A DNA stretch of 64,000 nucleotides from Deroplatys truncata (Eukaryota > Arthropoda > Insecta > Mantodea > Mantidae), in the NCBI GenBank assembly GCA_030765065.1, contig CM060990.1, positions 498,656,190-498,720,189 of the forward strand, read 5' to 3'. The number at the start of each line of letters is the position of its first letter. Position 1 is the stretch's first letter. Of this stretch, positions 10,560 through 23,096 are shown piece after piece. Under the pieces are notes generated by a model that was not told the DNA's origin, made no database searches, and saw only the letters and a list, made by a program, of their open reading frames with translations. Position numbers and translations under genes: made by a program.

Positions 10560-12680
10560 TGGTTTGCAATGTTCATCTCTTTGTAAGTTAGAAGATAAGT
10601 GCAGTCAGTTGGTGTTCAGAGATCCAGCTTGCAGAAGATGGAACTTGCTGAAACAGCCAGGACACTAAGCTTTTGAGGATAGGCAAATAATTCTGTAGGT
10701 CACCAGGGTGTAGGACTTAAATTGTCATTTCTTTATCATTTTCTTCTTTAGTTGAAAGGGCACATGCCATCCACCAATGTCTGCCATATAAGCATGCCAA
10801 AAAACCAGTTGCATGTTAAAATGGAACCTGTCAAAACCATCATGGACAATCTCAATGAGTGGAGGACATTCTTCTCAGAAGCTGATAAATATTTAGCCTA
10901 CAATTTTTCTGGAGACAAATGGAGAAAGACATGGTACTTTTAGGTCCCTGACATAGCAATAGTCTCGCTGAATATTTCTTATAGAGCCTTTCTTCTTCAT
11001 GGTATTCATTCTCCACATAGAAGAACTTGACTGCCGGTATATTCTTTATAATCCATTAAAAAAAACCTGTTTGGGTATCATTATGTGATCTTTGACTGGG
11101 TAGTGAAGACTAGCTTTGATAGCCAGGCTTTTCACTGCGCCACCAACTCCATCACATCTCCTTTACCATGGGAAAAGATACAAAAATGCCACTCAGCTTC
11201 CACTTCATAAAAATCTATGGCGTGCTTTCACAGGTTTGCATAGTTGTTTCAGATTTTACATTGAGATTTTACTTTTGTCCGAAAAATAATATATCTTTCC
11301 TAGGTGAGGCATCATGTCTTTGAGGAAACAAACAAGCTTATAACGCATGCACCAATACAGTTCCATGTTTCAAGTGCTCAGAAATGAAAACAAAACTCTT
11401 GTTTGATTACATCCTTTAGCTGATAATAAACAACAAATGGATGTGCTGTTGTCATTGATTTGTTTCACTGAAAAGAATCCTGCACAACAAAAGAATAATT
11501 TTCTGAAAAATCATTATTACAGCCTTATTGCAGATATTCATTTCCTTTTTCTCAGAAAAAAATTTGTTTACTATTTTGCAGTTAAGTTATCTTGCTTCAG
11601 AACCTGTAACTTTGTATTTAAAAATCCTTGACAAAGTCCCCTGTACATTTGATGATGGTTTCAGAAGTGTAAGTGCAAGGATCTGTGCACTTTCATTGCA
11701 AGTGCACAGATAGATACTGCTTGTAAGCGATATCTTAAATCACTACTTCTTCTAAACATTCAAGCAAAGTAGCATTTAAAATTGGACATGAATCACATTC
11801 ATCCAGCAACATTTTATTTCTGCACATAATCTGAAAAGGCAATGTTGATAATTTTTCAGCGACACATCATCATCACCACCACTTAGAAATTTTCTCAAGG
11901 CTTTCTCCTGCTATCATAAGCCTCACATTTTGGTGTACAGTGCATAAACAAACACTGTGTGTTCCACTTCCACCTGCAATGACACAGTTGTTTGGATGCA
12001 ACTCTGCAAATTTTCAGAAACCTATCTTTTGAATGGGACATTTTATCTTGGAGAATTCATTAATTTCTTTCAGATTTGAAAGCTACTAATATTTTTACTC
12101 CAGAGCTTTAGCTTCATCTCTTCTTTCAACTGACATGCAGTGTTTCTTTCTTGACATTTGCCTGATGATCTCATCACTAAAATAAACACTAACAATACTA
12201 TGTGTCTTCTGACAGGCTTTGACTAGGCTTTGGATTGGAATAGGATAAAATGCCTCTCTAACTAAAACCTTTACTTTTCTACCTAAATAACTGGCAATGC
12301 CAAATTCATTCTTGATTCTATTTGTTGACCATCTTTGCAGTAAAATGATAGGAATTTTAATTTTTTCAACATGATTGGCATTAATGAGCTTGTCTTTTAG
12401 CTGGCTAAATTACCTCTAATTCTGTCTAATTATGCTGGAACTCTACCTGGTCATCTGAACTTGATTTCTTCAGTTTATCTACAGAAGACTCTCCCAGAAA
12501 TGACAGTGATGCATTAAGATGACTGAATGACTCACATGCATTAAGATAATCATCACCATATTTACCAGCACCCTGGTCAAATGCATGAACATACTGTGGA
12601 GCAGTCTTCTCCTTTCCTGTCTTCTCCAGATTAGACACTTTCATCCCATTTGGATGTCTTAATTTGAAGTACACGTCCAA
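10560..12680 (-). pseudogene. Fossil of a repetitive protein family (HQNVKLM / ENYSFVVQD type)
   Basis: Pieces in shifting frames keep the order and signature phrases of an uncharacterised protein family that I recall as highly repeated in invertebrate genomes. From N to C: a Lys/Glu-rich start with LNASLSFLGESSV (12426-12680); CVIAGGSGTHSVCLCTVHQN near 11915-11990; MLLDECDSCP near 11800; DFSENYSFVVQD near 11485-11515, followed by AHPFVVYYQ; EAEWHFCIFSHGKGD near 11160-11210; and CLYGRHWWMA near 10780. Stops and frameshifts separate every piece. The multi-copy character and conserved Asp/His positions suggest a mobile-element protein, but I cannot name its superfamily and the function is unknown. 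Confidence 0.6.
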
Positions 12681-13029
12681 TCAGTTAGAATTCAGTCTTT
12701 TGTAACACAGCAGTGATTCTGCTTTTTGTATGAATTGCAATGATACCTTAGCCAATGACTTTGCTCCATTGTCCAAATGCTAAATTCCAAAAAATTGTCT
12801 TGTTTTTACGATACACAAATGTTTAACACAATAACTTGCAGAAAAGAAAATCAATTTATACATATAATTACAATACAATAAGATGCACACTGAACCATTG
12901 ACTACAAGAACACAACACAAAAAAGTCACTGGAACTGGTATTAAGCCTGTTATGCAAGCTGGAACATGTTCACTAAGACACAATGTCATTTGCCCCAGCA
13001 GTGCTTGTTGCAACATGCTTTGTAACCTC
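12681..13029. other. No gene recognised
   Basis: This is unique-looking sequence without a supported ORF. It is the left flank of the copy 2 insertion and continues, after that insertion, at 25066. Confidence 0.5.
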
Positions 13030-13043
13030 ATTATGTACTGTTG
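13030..13043. repeat. Target-site duplication of copy 2
   Basis: ATTATGTACTGTTG occurs here and, identically, at 25052-25065. The 14-bp pair brackets 12 kb, which proves that the segments at 13044-16285 and 22229-25051 are one element interrupted by a later insertion. Confidence 0.93.
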
Positions 13044-13064
13044 TGATGATGATGATATGCGGTT

Positions 13065-13101
13065 TAAGGGCGCTAAACTGCTAAGGTCATCAGCGCCCTT
13101 A
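13065..13101 (-). promoter_or_regulatory. 3'-terminal stem-loop, copy 2
   Basis: The same perfect 10-bp stem as in copy 1 (TAAGGGCGCT with AGCGCCCTTA). Only the loop differs, by a base. A TGA-repeat tail follows to the element end at 13044. Confidence 0.75.
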
Positions 13102-13194
13102 CAATGTGTAAAAGATAAGGTCAAAATATAAAAGACAGGTAACAGAACCGCATAATTAAAAAACGGGACACAAACCCGTGATGTCCAAAAAGTT

Positions 13195-13264
13195 AATAAT
13201 AACAATAATATAACATTAACAATAATAACAATAACAATAATAACAATAACAATAATAACAATAC
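13195..13264. repeat. AAC/AAT microsatellite in 3' UTR, copy 2
   Basis: An AACAATAAT-type simple repeat at the same place as in copies 1, 4, 5 and 6. Confidence 0.8.
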
Positions 13265-13428
13265 AAATATCTGAAAAACCAACACACTAAAAGCATAGGC
13301 AATAAAAGATTAAAACGTGTCAAGAACTGTAGAATGCGAGGGACATGAGCGCCATATGTCCACTGGGGATTAGAGTCCCCATAAAAACAGACAGAATAAA
13401 ATTACTAAGCTAAAAGACGCTCAACGCA

Positions 13429-16285
13429 TTAAATGCGCAGATTAAAATCACTGTCATGAATAAAACGTAAAACACATTCTACAGCACGCGTGTCGTCTGC
13501 CAAAACGTTGGCTAGGCCAACAGGCAGACCCACACGACTGCGCACAGCAGCTAAAACCTGACACTCTGTTAAAATGTGATGCACCGTTAAGGGCACGTCA
13601 CACTGCCCAAAAAGTGGTGTGGGGTCACCACTGAGCAAATACCTATGACCAAAAACACAATGTCCAATCCGTAAACGAGCTAAAATTACCTCTTTCCGAC
13701 GACACGAACGAGAAGAGGTACCCCAGATCAACGGGAAAGGCTTAACCTCCCGCAACTTGTTCCCCCGGAGGGCCGACCACTCATCGCGCCAGCGCGAGAG
13801 GATGCGGCGACGTAAAAGAACACACGAATCTGACGAGGGAACAACAGAAGCAAAAATCTGGGTAATAAAATCGCCGATTTCGCAGCGGCGTCGGCAGACT
13901 CATTACCTGAGATGCCCACATGACCTGGAATCCACATGAAGGACACGCTGATGCCAGAGACACCAAGCGAGTGGAGCAGGTCATGTATGCGCTGTACGAG
14001 TGGGTGGTAATGGTACAGCGAGGTAATAATCTCAAGGTCACTCAGAGAGTCCGTACAAATAAAACAGTGCCGTAAGTCGTGCCGCTGAATGTATAAAACG
14101 CATTGATAAATGCTAAAAAGTTCGGCGGTAAAAATTGAACATTGTCCAGGTAAACGAAACTTAAAACTACAGTGACCAAAAACAAAGGCACATCCAACTC
14201 CTGCTGCAGTCTTAGATCCATCGGTAAAGATAAAATGGAAGTCCCCGAATTGAGACCGTACTTCTAAAAAAGCCGATCTAAAGACTGAAGCAGGGGTCTC
14301 AGTCTTCGGGCATCGACGTTAGCCCAAGGTGACAGTGGGCCTCAGCGCGGGACCATGGAGGAAAACGCGTTTCCCCCCGTGGAAGGGCCGGCGCTGGCGG
14401 AACGTCTAAATGCCGAAGGAGCTGTCGAAAGCGAACCCCTGGTGGGAGCAAAGCAGAGGAGCTAATGAAATAGTGACGATCAAGTGACTCCTCTAAAAAT
14501 AACTCGAAGGACGGGTGGTCAGGCAAGCTTGAGAGTCGACAGGCATAACTGCACAAGAGCATCTCACGCCTGAAGGACAGCGGAGGCTCTGCAGCTTCAG
14601 CATACAGGCTAAGAACAGGGCTGGTTGGAAAGGCCCCTGTAGCGACTCTTATGCCACGATGGTGAATGGCATTCAATCGACGTAACACAGATGGACGTGC
14701 CGACGAATAAACAATACACCCGTAATCAAGCTTGGATCGTACCAAAGAGCGATAAAGGCGAAGAAGGACGGTCCGATCAGCTCCCCAGGATGTGCCACTT
14801 AAAACACGTAAAAGATTAAGAGAACGGTCACACTTTGCTTTTAAAAAGGAAACGTGCGAGGTCCAACACAACTTCCTATCAAAAATCAACCCCAAAAATT
14901 TCGCCTCGTCTGCAAACTCCTGGCCCAAATGGAGAGAGGGCGGAGGGAAATACTTCCGGCGCCAGCAGTTGATGCAGACGGATTTCTCGGCGGAGAAATT
15001 AAAGCCGTTGGCGTTACTCCAGGTGTAGAGACGGTCGATACAGCTCTGGAGACGGCGTTCGAGGAGACAGGTCCGCCGTGAACTGCAATCAATAGCAAAA
15101 TCGTCAACAAAAAGGGACGATGACATTCCAGGTGAAATACAATCAACAATGGGATTGATAGCAATCGCAAAGTGTGACACTGAGTACAGAGCCCTGCGGT
15201 ACTCCGTTCTCTTGAATAAAACGACGAGATAAAACCCAGCCCACACGTACACGAAAAACGCGGTCCGTCATGAACTCCCGAAGAAATATGGGAAGACGAC
15301 CGCGGATATTCCAATCGTGAAGTGTACGTAAAATGCCGCCCCTCCAACAAGTGTCATAAGCTTTCTCCAGGTCAAAAAACACAGCCACGGTTTGACACTT
15401 TCTCAGAAATCCATTCATAACATGCGTCGAAAGGGACACCAGATGGTCGACGGTAGAGCGATAGCGACGAAACCCGCACTGAGCGTTCGCTAGAAGTTTC
15501 TGAGACTCAAGCCACCATGTCAACCGCCCGTTGATCATGCGCTCCATCACCTTGCAAATGCAACTGGTGAGGGAGATAGGGCGGTAGCTGGAAGGTAGTT
15601 GGCGATCCTTCCCAGGCTTAAGAATAGGGACAATGGTGGCTTCGAGCCAAACGGAAGGAAAAATGCCGTCTTGCCAAATACGGTTATAGACCTGTAAGAG
15701 AAAGCGTTTACGGCTGAAAGGTTCTTTAACATCAGGACATGAATGCCGTCCGGCCCAGGAGCGGAGTGCCTAGAACAATGAAGAGCGTGCTCCAGCTCCC
15801 TCATTGTAAAAAGTTCGTAATAACATGCAGTGTTAGCAGACCGAAAAGTATATGGTGCGGAATCCAGCCGGTCCTTAACAGAGCGAAAGCCGGCGGAATA
15901 ATGGTCTGAACAGGAAACCGCCTCAAAGGCAGATCCTAGGGTGTTAGCGATGGCAGCCGGATCTACTATGATGGCACTGGGAACCTGAAGGCCAAAAACA
16001 GTACAATGCGACACTTTACCTGAGAAGCGACGAAGTTTATCCCAAACAACGGATGAAGGTGTAAAGCGATTAAAAGACCAGACAAAACGAGTCCACGACG
16101 CCTTCTTGCTATCATGAATAATGCGGCGAGCCCTGGCGCGCGATTGTTTAAAAGTCACCAAATTATCAAGTGTAGGGTGTCGCCGAAACACCCTAAGTGC
16201 AGTCCTACGGGCACGAACGGCGTCCCGACAATCCTCGTTCCACCACGGAACAGGTGGCCGCCGAGGTTGAGAGGATGAACGGGTA
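13429..16285 (-). pseudogene. ORF2 of copy 2, C-terminal part (RT and RNase H), broken
   Basis: This segment covers the end of the endonuclease-RT linker, the RT, the RNase H and the C-terminus. Motifs still readable include SAPGPDG, the CGFRRYRSTVDHL block, FFDLEKAYD, NGVPQGSVLS, LFVDDFAI, the RNase H end PGHVGISGNESAD, and the C-terminal motif with its first Cys changed (LFGQCDVP where others have LCGQCDVP). Frame breaks include a 2-nt loss near 15170, a 10-nt loss near 14918, and others near 13850, 14310 and 15700. The upstream end was cut off at 16285 by copy 3; the reading continues at 22229. Confidence 0.9.
16272..16285. repeat. Target-site duplication of copy 3 inside copy 2
   Basis: AGGATGAACGGGTA here and AGGATGAACCGGGA at 22229-22242 flank copy 3. 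The undisturbed sequence can be read in copy 5 near 49252-49270 (GAGGATGAACGGGTAATTGC). The right-hand repeat has one inserted C and one lost T. Confidence 0.82.
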
Positions 16286-16303
16286 TGATGATGATATGCG
16301 GTT

Positions 16304-16340
16304 TAAGGGCGCTAAACAGCTAAGGTCATCAGCGCCCTTA
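16304..16340 (-). promoter_or_regulatory. 3'-terminal stem-loop, copy 3
   Basis: The 10-bp stem is identical to that of copies 1 and 2, with one loop change (CAGC on the plus strand where others have CTGC). It is conserved even though the rest of the 3' UTR of this subfamily differs. Confidence 0.75.
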
Positions 16341-16630
16341 CAAAGGATAAAATGTACTGTCAAACAATAAAAGTCCTATAAAAACCGCATAATTAAAAAC
16401 GGGACACAAGCCCACGAGTCCAAAAGGTAAAAAACCAAACACCAAATACCAAAAATGAACACACTAAAAACATGGGCAATAAAAGAGTAAAAACAACAAG
16501 TCAAGAACTGTAGAATGTCAGGGACACGAGCGCCAATGTCCATTGGGGAGGAGATGCCCCATTCAAAACAACAGAAAATTACATAGTCAAAAGACGTTCA
16601 GCGCATCAAATGCGTCTGGTAAATCCAATG

Positions 16631-19600
16631 TCATTGATAAAACGTAAAAGACTCTACAGCACGCGCGTCGTCTGCCAGAACGTTGCCTAGGCCAACAGGC
16701 AGACCAACACAGACGCTCAAAGGAGCTAAAACTTGACACTCTGCTAAAATGTGACGCACCGTTAAGGGCGCATCACACTGCCCACAGAGTGGTGCGGGGT
16801 CACCACTCAGCAAATACTTATGACTAAAAATGCAATGTCCGATACGAAGGCGTGTTAAAATTACCTCTTCCCGACGAGAAGCACGGGAAGAGGTAGCCCA
16901 GACAAACGGGAGAGGTTTAACCTTCCGCAACTTGTTCCCCCGGAGGGCCGTCCACTCATCGCTCCAAAGCGAGAGGATGCGGCGACGTAAAACAATAAAC
17001 AAATCTGACGAGGGAACAACAGAGGTAAAACGTCTGGGTGATAAAATCGCCGACTTGGCAGCGACATCGGCAGACTCATTACCTGAGATGCCCACATGAC
17101 CTGGAATCCACATGAAGGAGACGCTGATGCCAGAGACACCAAGCGAGTGGAGCAGGTCATGAATGCGCTGTACGAGCGGGTGGTAACTGTACAGCGAGCT
17201 AATACTTTGAAGAGCACTCAGGGAGTCGGAACAAATAAAACAGTGCCGTAGGTCGTGCCGCTGAATATATAAAAGACTGATAAATGCTAAAAAGTTCGGC
17301 GGTAAAAATCGAACATTGCTCTGGTAAACGAAAGGTAAAACTATTTCCACCACAAAAAAGGCACATCCCACTCCAGCATCAGACTTAGATGCATCAGTAA
17401 AGATAAAAGGCAAGTCCCCGAATTGCGACTGAAGTTCTAAAAACGCTGATCTAAAAACTGAAGAAGGGGTCTCATTCTTCGGCATTGACGATAACCCAAG
17501 GTGACAGGGCCTCAGCGAGCGACCATGGAGGAAAACGCGATTCCCCCCTTGGAAGGGCCGGCGCTGGCGTAACGTCCAAATGCCGAAGTAGCAGTCGAAA
17601 TCGAACTCCTGGAGGGAGCAATGCAGAGGAGCTAACTAAATATTGCCGGTGAAGTGAATCCTCGAAAAATGCCGCGAAGGACGGGTGGTCAGGCAAGCTG
17701 GAGAGTCGACAGGCATAGCTGCACAAGAGCATCTCACGCCTGGAGGACAGCGGAGGCTCTGCAGCTTCAGCGTAAAGACTGGGCACGGGGCTAGTTGGAA
17801 AGGCCGCTGTAGCGACTCTAATACCACGATGATGAATGGGATCCAAGCGACGTAACACAGATGGACGTGCCGATGAAAAGACAATACACCCGTAATCAAG
17901 TTTGGATCGGACCAAAGAGCGATATAGACGCAGAAGGATGGTCCGATCAGCTCCCCAGGATGTGCCAATTAAAACACGTAAAAGATTAAGAGAACGGTCA
18001 CACTTTGCTTTTAAAAAAGAAATGTGCGAGGTCCGACACAACTTTCTATCAAAGATCAACCCCACAAATTTCGCCTCGTCTGCAAACGGAAGCATCCCTG
18101 GCCCTAGATGGAGAGAGGGCGGAGGGAAATACTTCCGGCGCCAGAAGTTGATGCAAACGGAATTCTCGGCGGAGAAATTAAAGCCGTTGGCGTTACTCCA
18201 GGCGTAGAGACCGTCGATACACCTCTGGAGACGGCGTTCGAGTAGACAGGTCCGCCGTGAACTGCAATAAATGGCAAAATCATCAACAAAAAGGGACGAT
18301 GAAATGCCAGGTGGAATACAATCAACAATGGGGTTGATAGCAATCACAAAAAGTGTGACACTGAGTACAGAGCCCTGCGGTACTCCGTTCTCTTGAATAA
18401 AACGACTAGACAAAACCGAGCCCACACGTACACGAAAGACGCGGTCCGTCATAAACTCCCGAAGAAATATGGGAAGACGACCGCGGAGATTCCATGCGTG
18501 AAGTGTACGTAAAATGCCGCCCCTCCAACAAGTGTCATAAGCTTTCTCCAGGTCAAAAAATACAGCCACGGTTTGACACTTTCTCAGAAATCCATTCATA
18601 ATATGCGTCGACAAGGACACCAGATGGTCGACGGTAGAGCGATAGTGACGAAATCCGCACTAGGCGTTCGCTAGAAGTTTCTGAGACTCAAGCCACCATG
18701 TCAACCGCCCGTTGATCATGCGCTCCATCACCTTGCAAATGCAACTGGTGAGGGAGATAGGGCGGTAGCTGGAAGGTAGTTGGCGATCCTTCCCAGGCTT
18801 AAGAATAGGGACAATGGTGGCTTCGCGCCAAACGGAAGGAAAAATACCGTCTTGCCAAATACGGTTATAGACCTGTAAGAGAAAGCGTTTACTGTCGGCT
18901 GAAACGTGCTTTAACATCAGTACATGAATGCCGTCCGGCCCAGGAGCGGAGTGCCTAGAGCAATGAAGAGCGTGCTCGAGCTCCCGCATTGTGAAAAGTT
19001 CATTATAACACTCAATATCAGCAGACCGAAAATTAATGGTGTCGGAATCCAGCCGGCTTTCATAGAGCGAAAGCCGGCGGAATAATGGTCTGAACTGGAT
19101 ACCGCCTCAAATGCAGCACACAGAGTGTTAGCGATGGCAGCCAGATCCACTATAGTGGCATTGGAAACCTGAAGGCCAGAAACAGTACAATGCGACACTT
19201 TACCTGAGAAGCGACGAGTTTATCCCAAACAACAGATGAAGGCGTAAAGCGATTAAAAGACTCGACAAAACGAGTCCACGACGCCATCTTGCTATCCTGA
19301 ATAATGCGACGAGCCCTGGCGCGCGATTGTTTAAAAGTCACCAAATTATCAAGTGTAGGGCGTTGCCGAAACACCCAAAGTGCAGTCCTACGGGCACGAA
19401 CGGCGTCCCGACAATCCTCGTTCCACCACGGAACAGGTGACCGCCGAGGTTGGGAGGATGAACGGGGTATTGCGCGTTCGGCGGCAGAGAAAATAATAGA
19501 CGTAAGGTGCTGCACTAGTTGGTTAATGTCGGAGAAGGGCTGGTCGTCAAAATGCACGAGGCTGGAATAAAAGCTCCAGTCGGCTTTTGCGAATATCCAG

Positions 19601-20286
19601 GTAGGTACTCTGGAATGCTGTACGTGGTGCGACAGAAGAGAAACGATGCAGGGGTAATGGTCGCTGGAGTAGGTGTCAGCGACGACGTTCCACTGAAGAC
19701 GACGTGCAAGCTGGAGTGGGCAAATGGCAAGGTCCAGGTGAGAGAATGTACCAGAAGAATCTGAAATAAAAGTAGGTGCACCTGTATTGAGGATGGAAAG
19801 ATTGAACTGATAAAAAATGTCGGAAAGAAGAGTTCCTCTTGCACAAGCCCTTGGCGAACCCCACAGTGGGTGATGGGCATTAAAATCTCCCAACAGAAGA
19901 AATGGTGTTGGGAGAGCGGACAGGAGAGCTCGAATGTCCGCGGGAGCGAGAGGAGACGATGGAGGTGAATACACAGAGCAAACAGAGAAACAAAAAGCCG
20001 GATAAGTGAAGGCGAACGCAACAGCTTGCAAGTCGGATGTAAGAGTGACGGGTTTAAAATGAACGTCGTTACGCACTAACAACATGACACCTCCATGAGC
20101 AGGAGTACCCGCCTCCGGTTAAAGGTCGTAGCGAACCGGAGTATATCCTCGGAGATCAAAAGGATCGTGAGGGCGAAGCTTAGTCTCCTGCAAACATACG
20201 ACCATAGGCGAATGGGAACGCAATAAAAGTTGCAGTTCCGCCCTATGCGATCGTACACCACGTACATTCCAGGTCAGGATAGCCAT
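16631..20286 (-). pseudogene. ORF2 of copy 3, multiply broken
   Basis: All ORF2 domains are recognisable from MAILTWNVRG-equivalent codons at 20286 to the C-terminus near 16631. The damage includes: a frameshift near 20115; a 1-nt loss near 19215 (CGACGAGTTTATC); a CAG-to-TAG stop in the N-A-Q-C-G-F block at about 18661; and a 2-nt loss near 17508. In RNase H a 1-nt loss near 17345 is followed by a 2-nt loss near 17275. These restore the frame but replace about 30 residues (FFVVEIVLPFVYQS, then PPNFLAFISL), removing the catalytic Glu of TAELF. The first of those two losses is also in copy 6. Confidence 0.9.
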
Positions 20287-20308
20287 TCAGAAAAAGGGGA
20301 TAAACTGT

Positions 20309-21614
20309 TTACTTAGAAGGGCGGCTTAAAAGTACCTTTTGTTTAACCTTGGGGTTCGGGCTTTTGGTATGGAGTTGGTCAGACTCCATAGCTTCCTCGG
20401 AGGGAGGGCACATGCGCTCAGTGCCAGAAACCGATTCAAGCGCCGTGAATCGGTTCTGGGTGGCGATGGGTGAGGGGTGCCGCTGAGCGCGGCTTGTCCC
20501 AGGACCTTCCATGGACAGCGACCTCCGAGGAGGAGAAGGTGAACTATTGTTACCGCGCGCACGCGGAGGGTCTTTCAAAACATCTTCCCTACGAAGTTTC
20601 TGCTTGGGCTTCTTTTCAGCGGCTTGCGAGTTCATTGATTTTGGACCAGGTTTATAGGGCTTGGTAACAGTAGCTTTAATGGGCGGACGGATGGTAGTGG
20701 CGGTTAATCCTGTCATGGTCCAAGTATGAGTTTCGGCATCTACTCGTGGTACTGGCGAGGCAACAACAGAACTAAATGTGCCAGATCGCAGGAGTGAAGG
20801 TTGGCGCGCATGGTAACGCCTCCGGGCTTCAGCGAAGGAGAGTTTTTTCTTTACCCGGATCTCCTGGATCGCCTTCTCGTCCAAGTACCGCGGACAGTCG
20901 GCAAACGAAGCAGAATGAGACCCTTTACAATTAACGCAGACGGGGGCTGTTGCCAGGTACCTTCGTGTGAGGGCTGGCTACATGTTGCACAATGTTAACG
21001 GCACTCTTACAGGAGACTTGCGTATGCCCAAAACGTTGGCATTTAAAACAACGCAGAGGTCTAGGAATATAAGGCCTCACAGAAATCCTTTGTACCCTGC
21101 GGAAATGCTCGTGGGCAGATCGACGCCATCAAATGTAATAAACAGGGTAAGAGTGGGTACCAATACGCCGTCGCGTTTGGCCTGCACTCGATGGACCGCT
21201 GTCACCTTCTGGTCTGCAAGATATTCTACCAGGTCCTCGTCCGATATACCATCGAGGCTATGGGTGGTAATGACGCCTCGACAGGAATTCAATGTGCGGT
21301 GCTTCTCCACACGGATAGGATAGCCGTGGAGAAGCGTAGCGCGTAACAAGGTCTTACTTTGCTGATCGGATTTCGTTTGGGCTAATAAGGAACCATTCCG
21401 TAGACGAGTGTAGGACTGAACCGCACCAGCAATAGCATCAATGCCCTTTTGAATGATGAAAGGGTTCACCTCAAAACTTTGTCCTACTTAGGTTCGTGAA
21501 ATGACCAAGTAACAACCAGTTGACGGTGGTGTCACTTCTGTTACATAAACTTTTCGGCGCTTGTTAGTATTAATAGAGGAAGGGTGCTCCATAGCGAAAT
21601 AAATCCTCCACCAT
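20309..21614 (-). pseudogene. ORF1 of copy 3, broken in the zinc knuckles
   Basis: The N-terminal part is readable (NPFIIQKGIDAIAG, HGYPIRVEKHRT) and so is the C-terminal tail (DEKAIQEIRVKKKLSFAEA onward). Between 20900 and 21095 several single-base losses relative to copy 5 destroy the knuckle region: near 20952 (TTGCCAGG), 20990 (GCACAATG) and 21090 (AATCCTTTGTACC). An additional stop lies near 21488. The protein cannot be made. Confidence 0.88.
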
Positions 21615-22228
21615 TGCAACCGTCTCCGACCTCGGGCTCTGACATCTCGGGCGTTACCCCGGCTTGGGTGAGTGGCCTATCTATACTAGACTCACCCCAG
21701 GTTCACACCTCCCAGAAGATAGACAGAGGGACCCAATCGCCGTCAGAAGTCAGCAGCTCATGCAATGGCCCCCCGCGGGACTGCAGTTGAACAGCGGATA
21801 CGAACACAAACCCTACATGACGATCCCGGGTGGTGGGGATGACGCCATTACCCACTCACCCAGCTGCGCACCTGGTGCGCGGGTATACGTCAGGCTGTGT
21901 CCACGGAGGACTAAAAGAAAGAGAAAAGAAACTAAAACTGTGTGGGCGTTTCGGATGCAAGGTAGGGCGGCGAGGAAGAAAAAGAGATGCGTAAATGAAT
22001 GGAGGTGGTGCGAAATGTGCAGAAGTAAAAGCGAAGAAAGAAACGATGGCGAGGGGCGAGATGTAATGATATGCACAGAACGCACGAGAGCCTACCTTGA
22101 TTCCCCCGGTCACGAGAACGAACCCACCTCGACCGGACGGGGATGAAAGTGTGAAAATGGCGATGAATGGCTCGGGTCCCCCGGGTGCGCCAAAAACCAG
22201 TACTCACATAAGATGAGCCCCTGAGGGG

Positions 22229-23059
22229 AGGATGAACCGGGAATTGCGCGTTCGGCGGCAGAGAAAATTGTAGACGTAAGGTGCTGCACTAGTTGGTTAA
22301 TGTCGGCGAAGGGCTGATCGTAAAAATGCACGAGGCTGGAATACAAGCTCCAGTCGGCTTTTGGAAATATCCAGGTAGGTACTCTGGAATGCTGTACGTG
22401 GTGCGACAGAAGAGAAACGATGCAGGGGTAATGGTCGCTGGAGTAGGTGTCAGCGACGACGTTCCACTGAAGACGATGAGCAAGCTGGAGGGAGCAAATG
22501 GCAAGGTCCAGGTGAGAGAATGTACCAGAAGAATCAGAAATAAAAGTAGGTGCACCTGTATTGAGGATGGAAAGATTGAACTGATAAAAACGTCGGAAAG
22601 ATGAGTTCCCCTCGCACAAGCCCTTGGCGAACCCCATAGTGGGTGATGGGCATTAAAATCTTCCAACAGAAGAAATGGTGTTGGGAGAGCGGACAGGAGA
22701 GCTCGAATGTCCGCGGGAGCGAGGGGAGACGATGGAGGTGAATACACAGAGCGAACAGAAAACAAAAAGCCGGGTAAGTGAAGGCGAGCGGTAACAGCTT
22801 GCAAGTCGGATGTAAGTGTGACAGGTTTAAATTGAACGTCGTTACGCACTAACAACATGACACCTCCATGAGCAGGAGTACCCTCCTCCGGTTCAAGGTC
22901 GTAGCGAACCGGAGTATATCCGCGGAGATCAAAAGGATCGTGAGGGCGAAGCTTAGTCTCCTGCAAACATACGACCATAGGCGAATGGGAACGCAATAAA
23001 AGTTGCAGTTCCTCCCTATGCGATCGTACACCACGTACATTCCAGGTCAGGATAGCCAT
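22229..23059 (-). pseudogene. ORF2 of copy 2, N-terminal endonuclease part
   Basis: The start of the copy 2 ORF2, separated from the rest by copy 3. It begins MAILTWNVRGVRSHREELQL and keeps VVCLQETKL and the SSDHYPC motif in another frame. Gly of the conserved GDFNAHH motif is changed to Glu (LLEDFNAHH). A 1-nt loss near 22592 (AAAACGTCGG where others have AAAAATGTCGG) shifts the frame in the middle of the endonuclease. It joins the 13429-16285 segment. Confidence 0.88.
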
Positions 23060-23096
23060 GAATAAAAGGGATAAACGGTCTACTTAGAAGGGCGGC

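Larger units (their letters stand above)
16286..22228 (-). mobile_element. Full-length I-type retrotransposon, copy 3, nested in copy 2
   Basis: A 5943-bp element that landed in ORF2 of copy 2. It belongs to a distinct subfamily: its 3' UTR lacks the AAC/AAT tract and reads GTCAGGGACACGAGCGCC at 16518-16535, as copy 6 does at 60317-60334, and its RNase H frameshift is also shared with copy 6. The 5' UTR has variant wording (GTGAAAATGGCGATGAATGG near 22150). Both ORFs are heavily broken. Because it sits inside copy 2 it is younger as an insertion. Confidence 0.9.
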
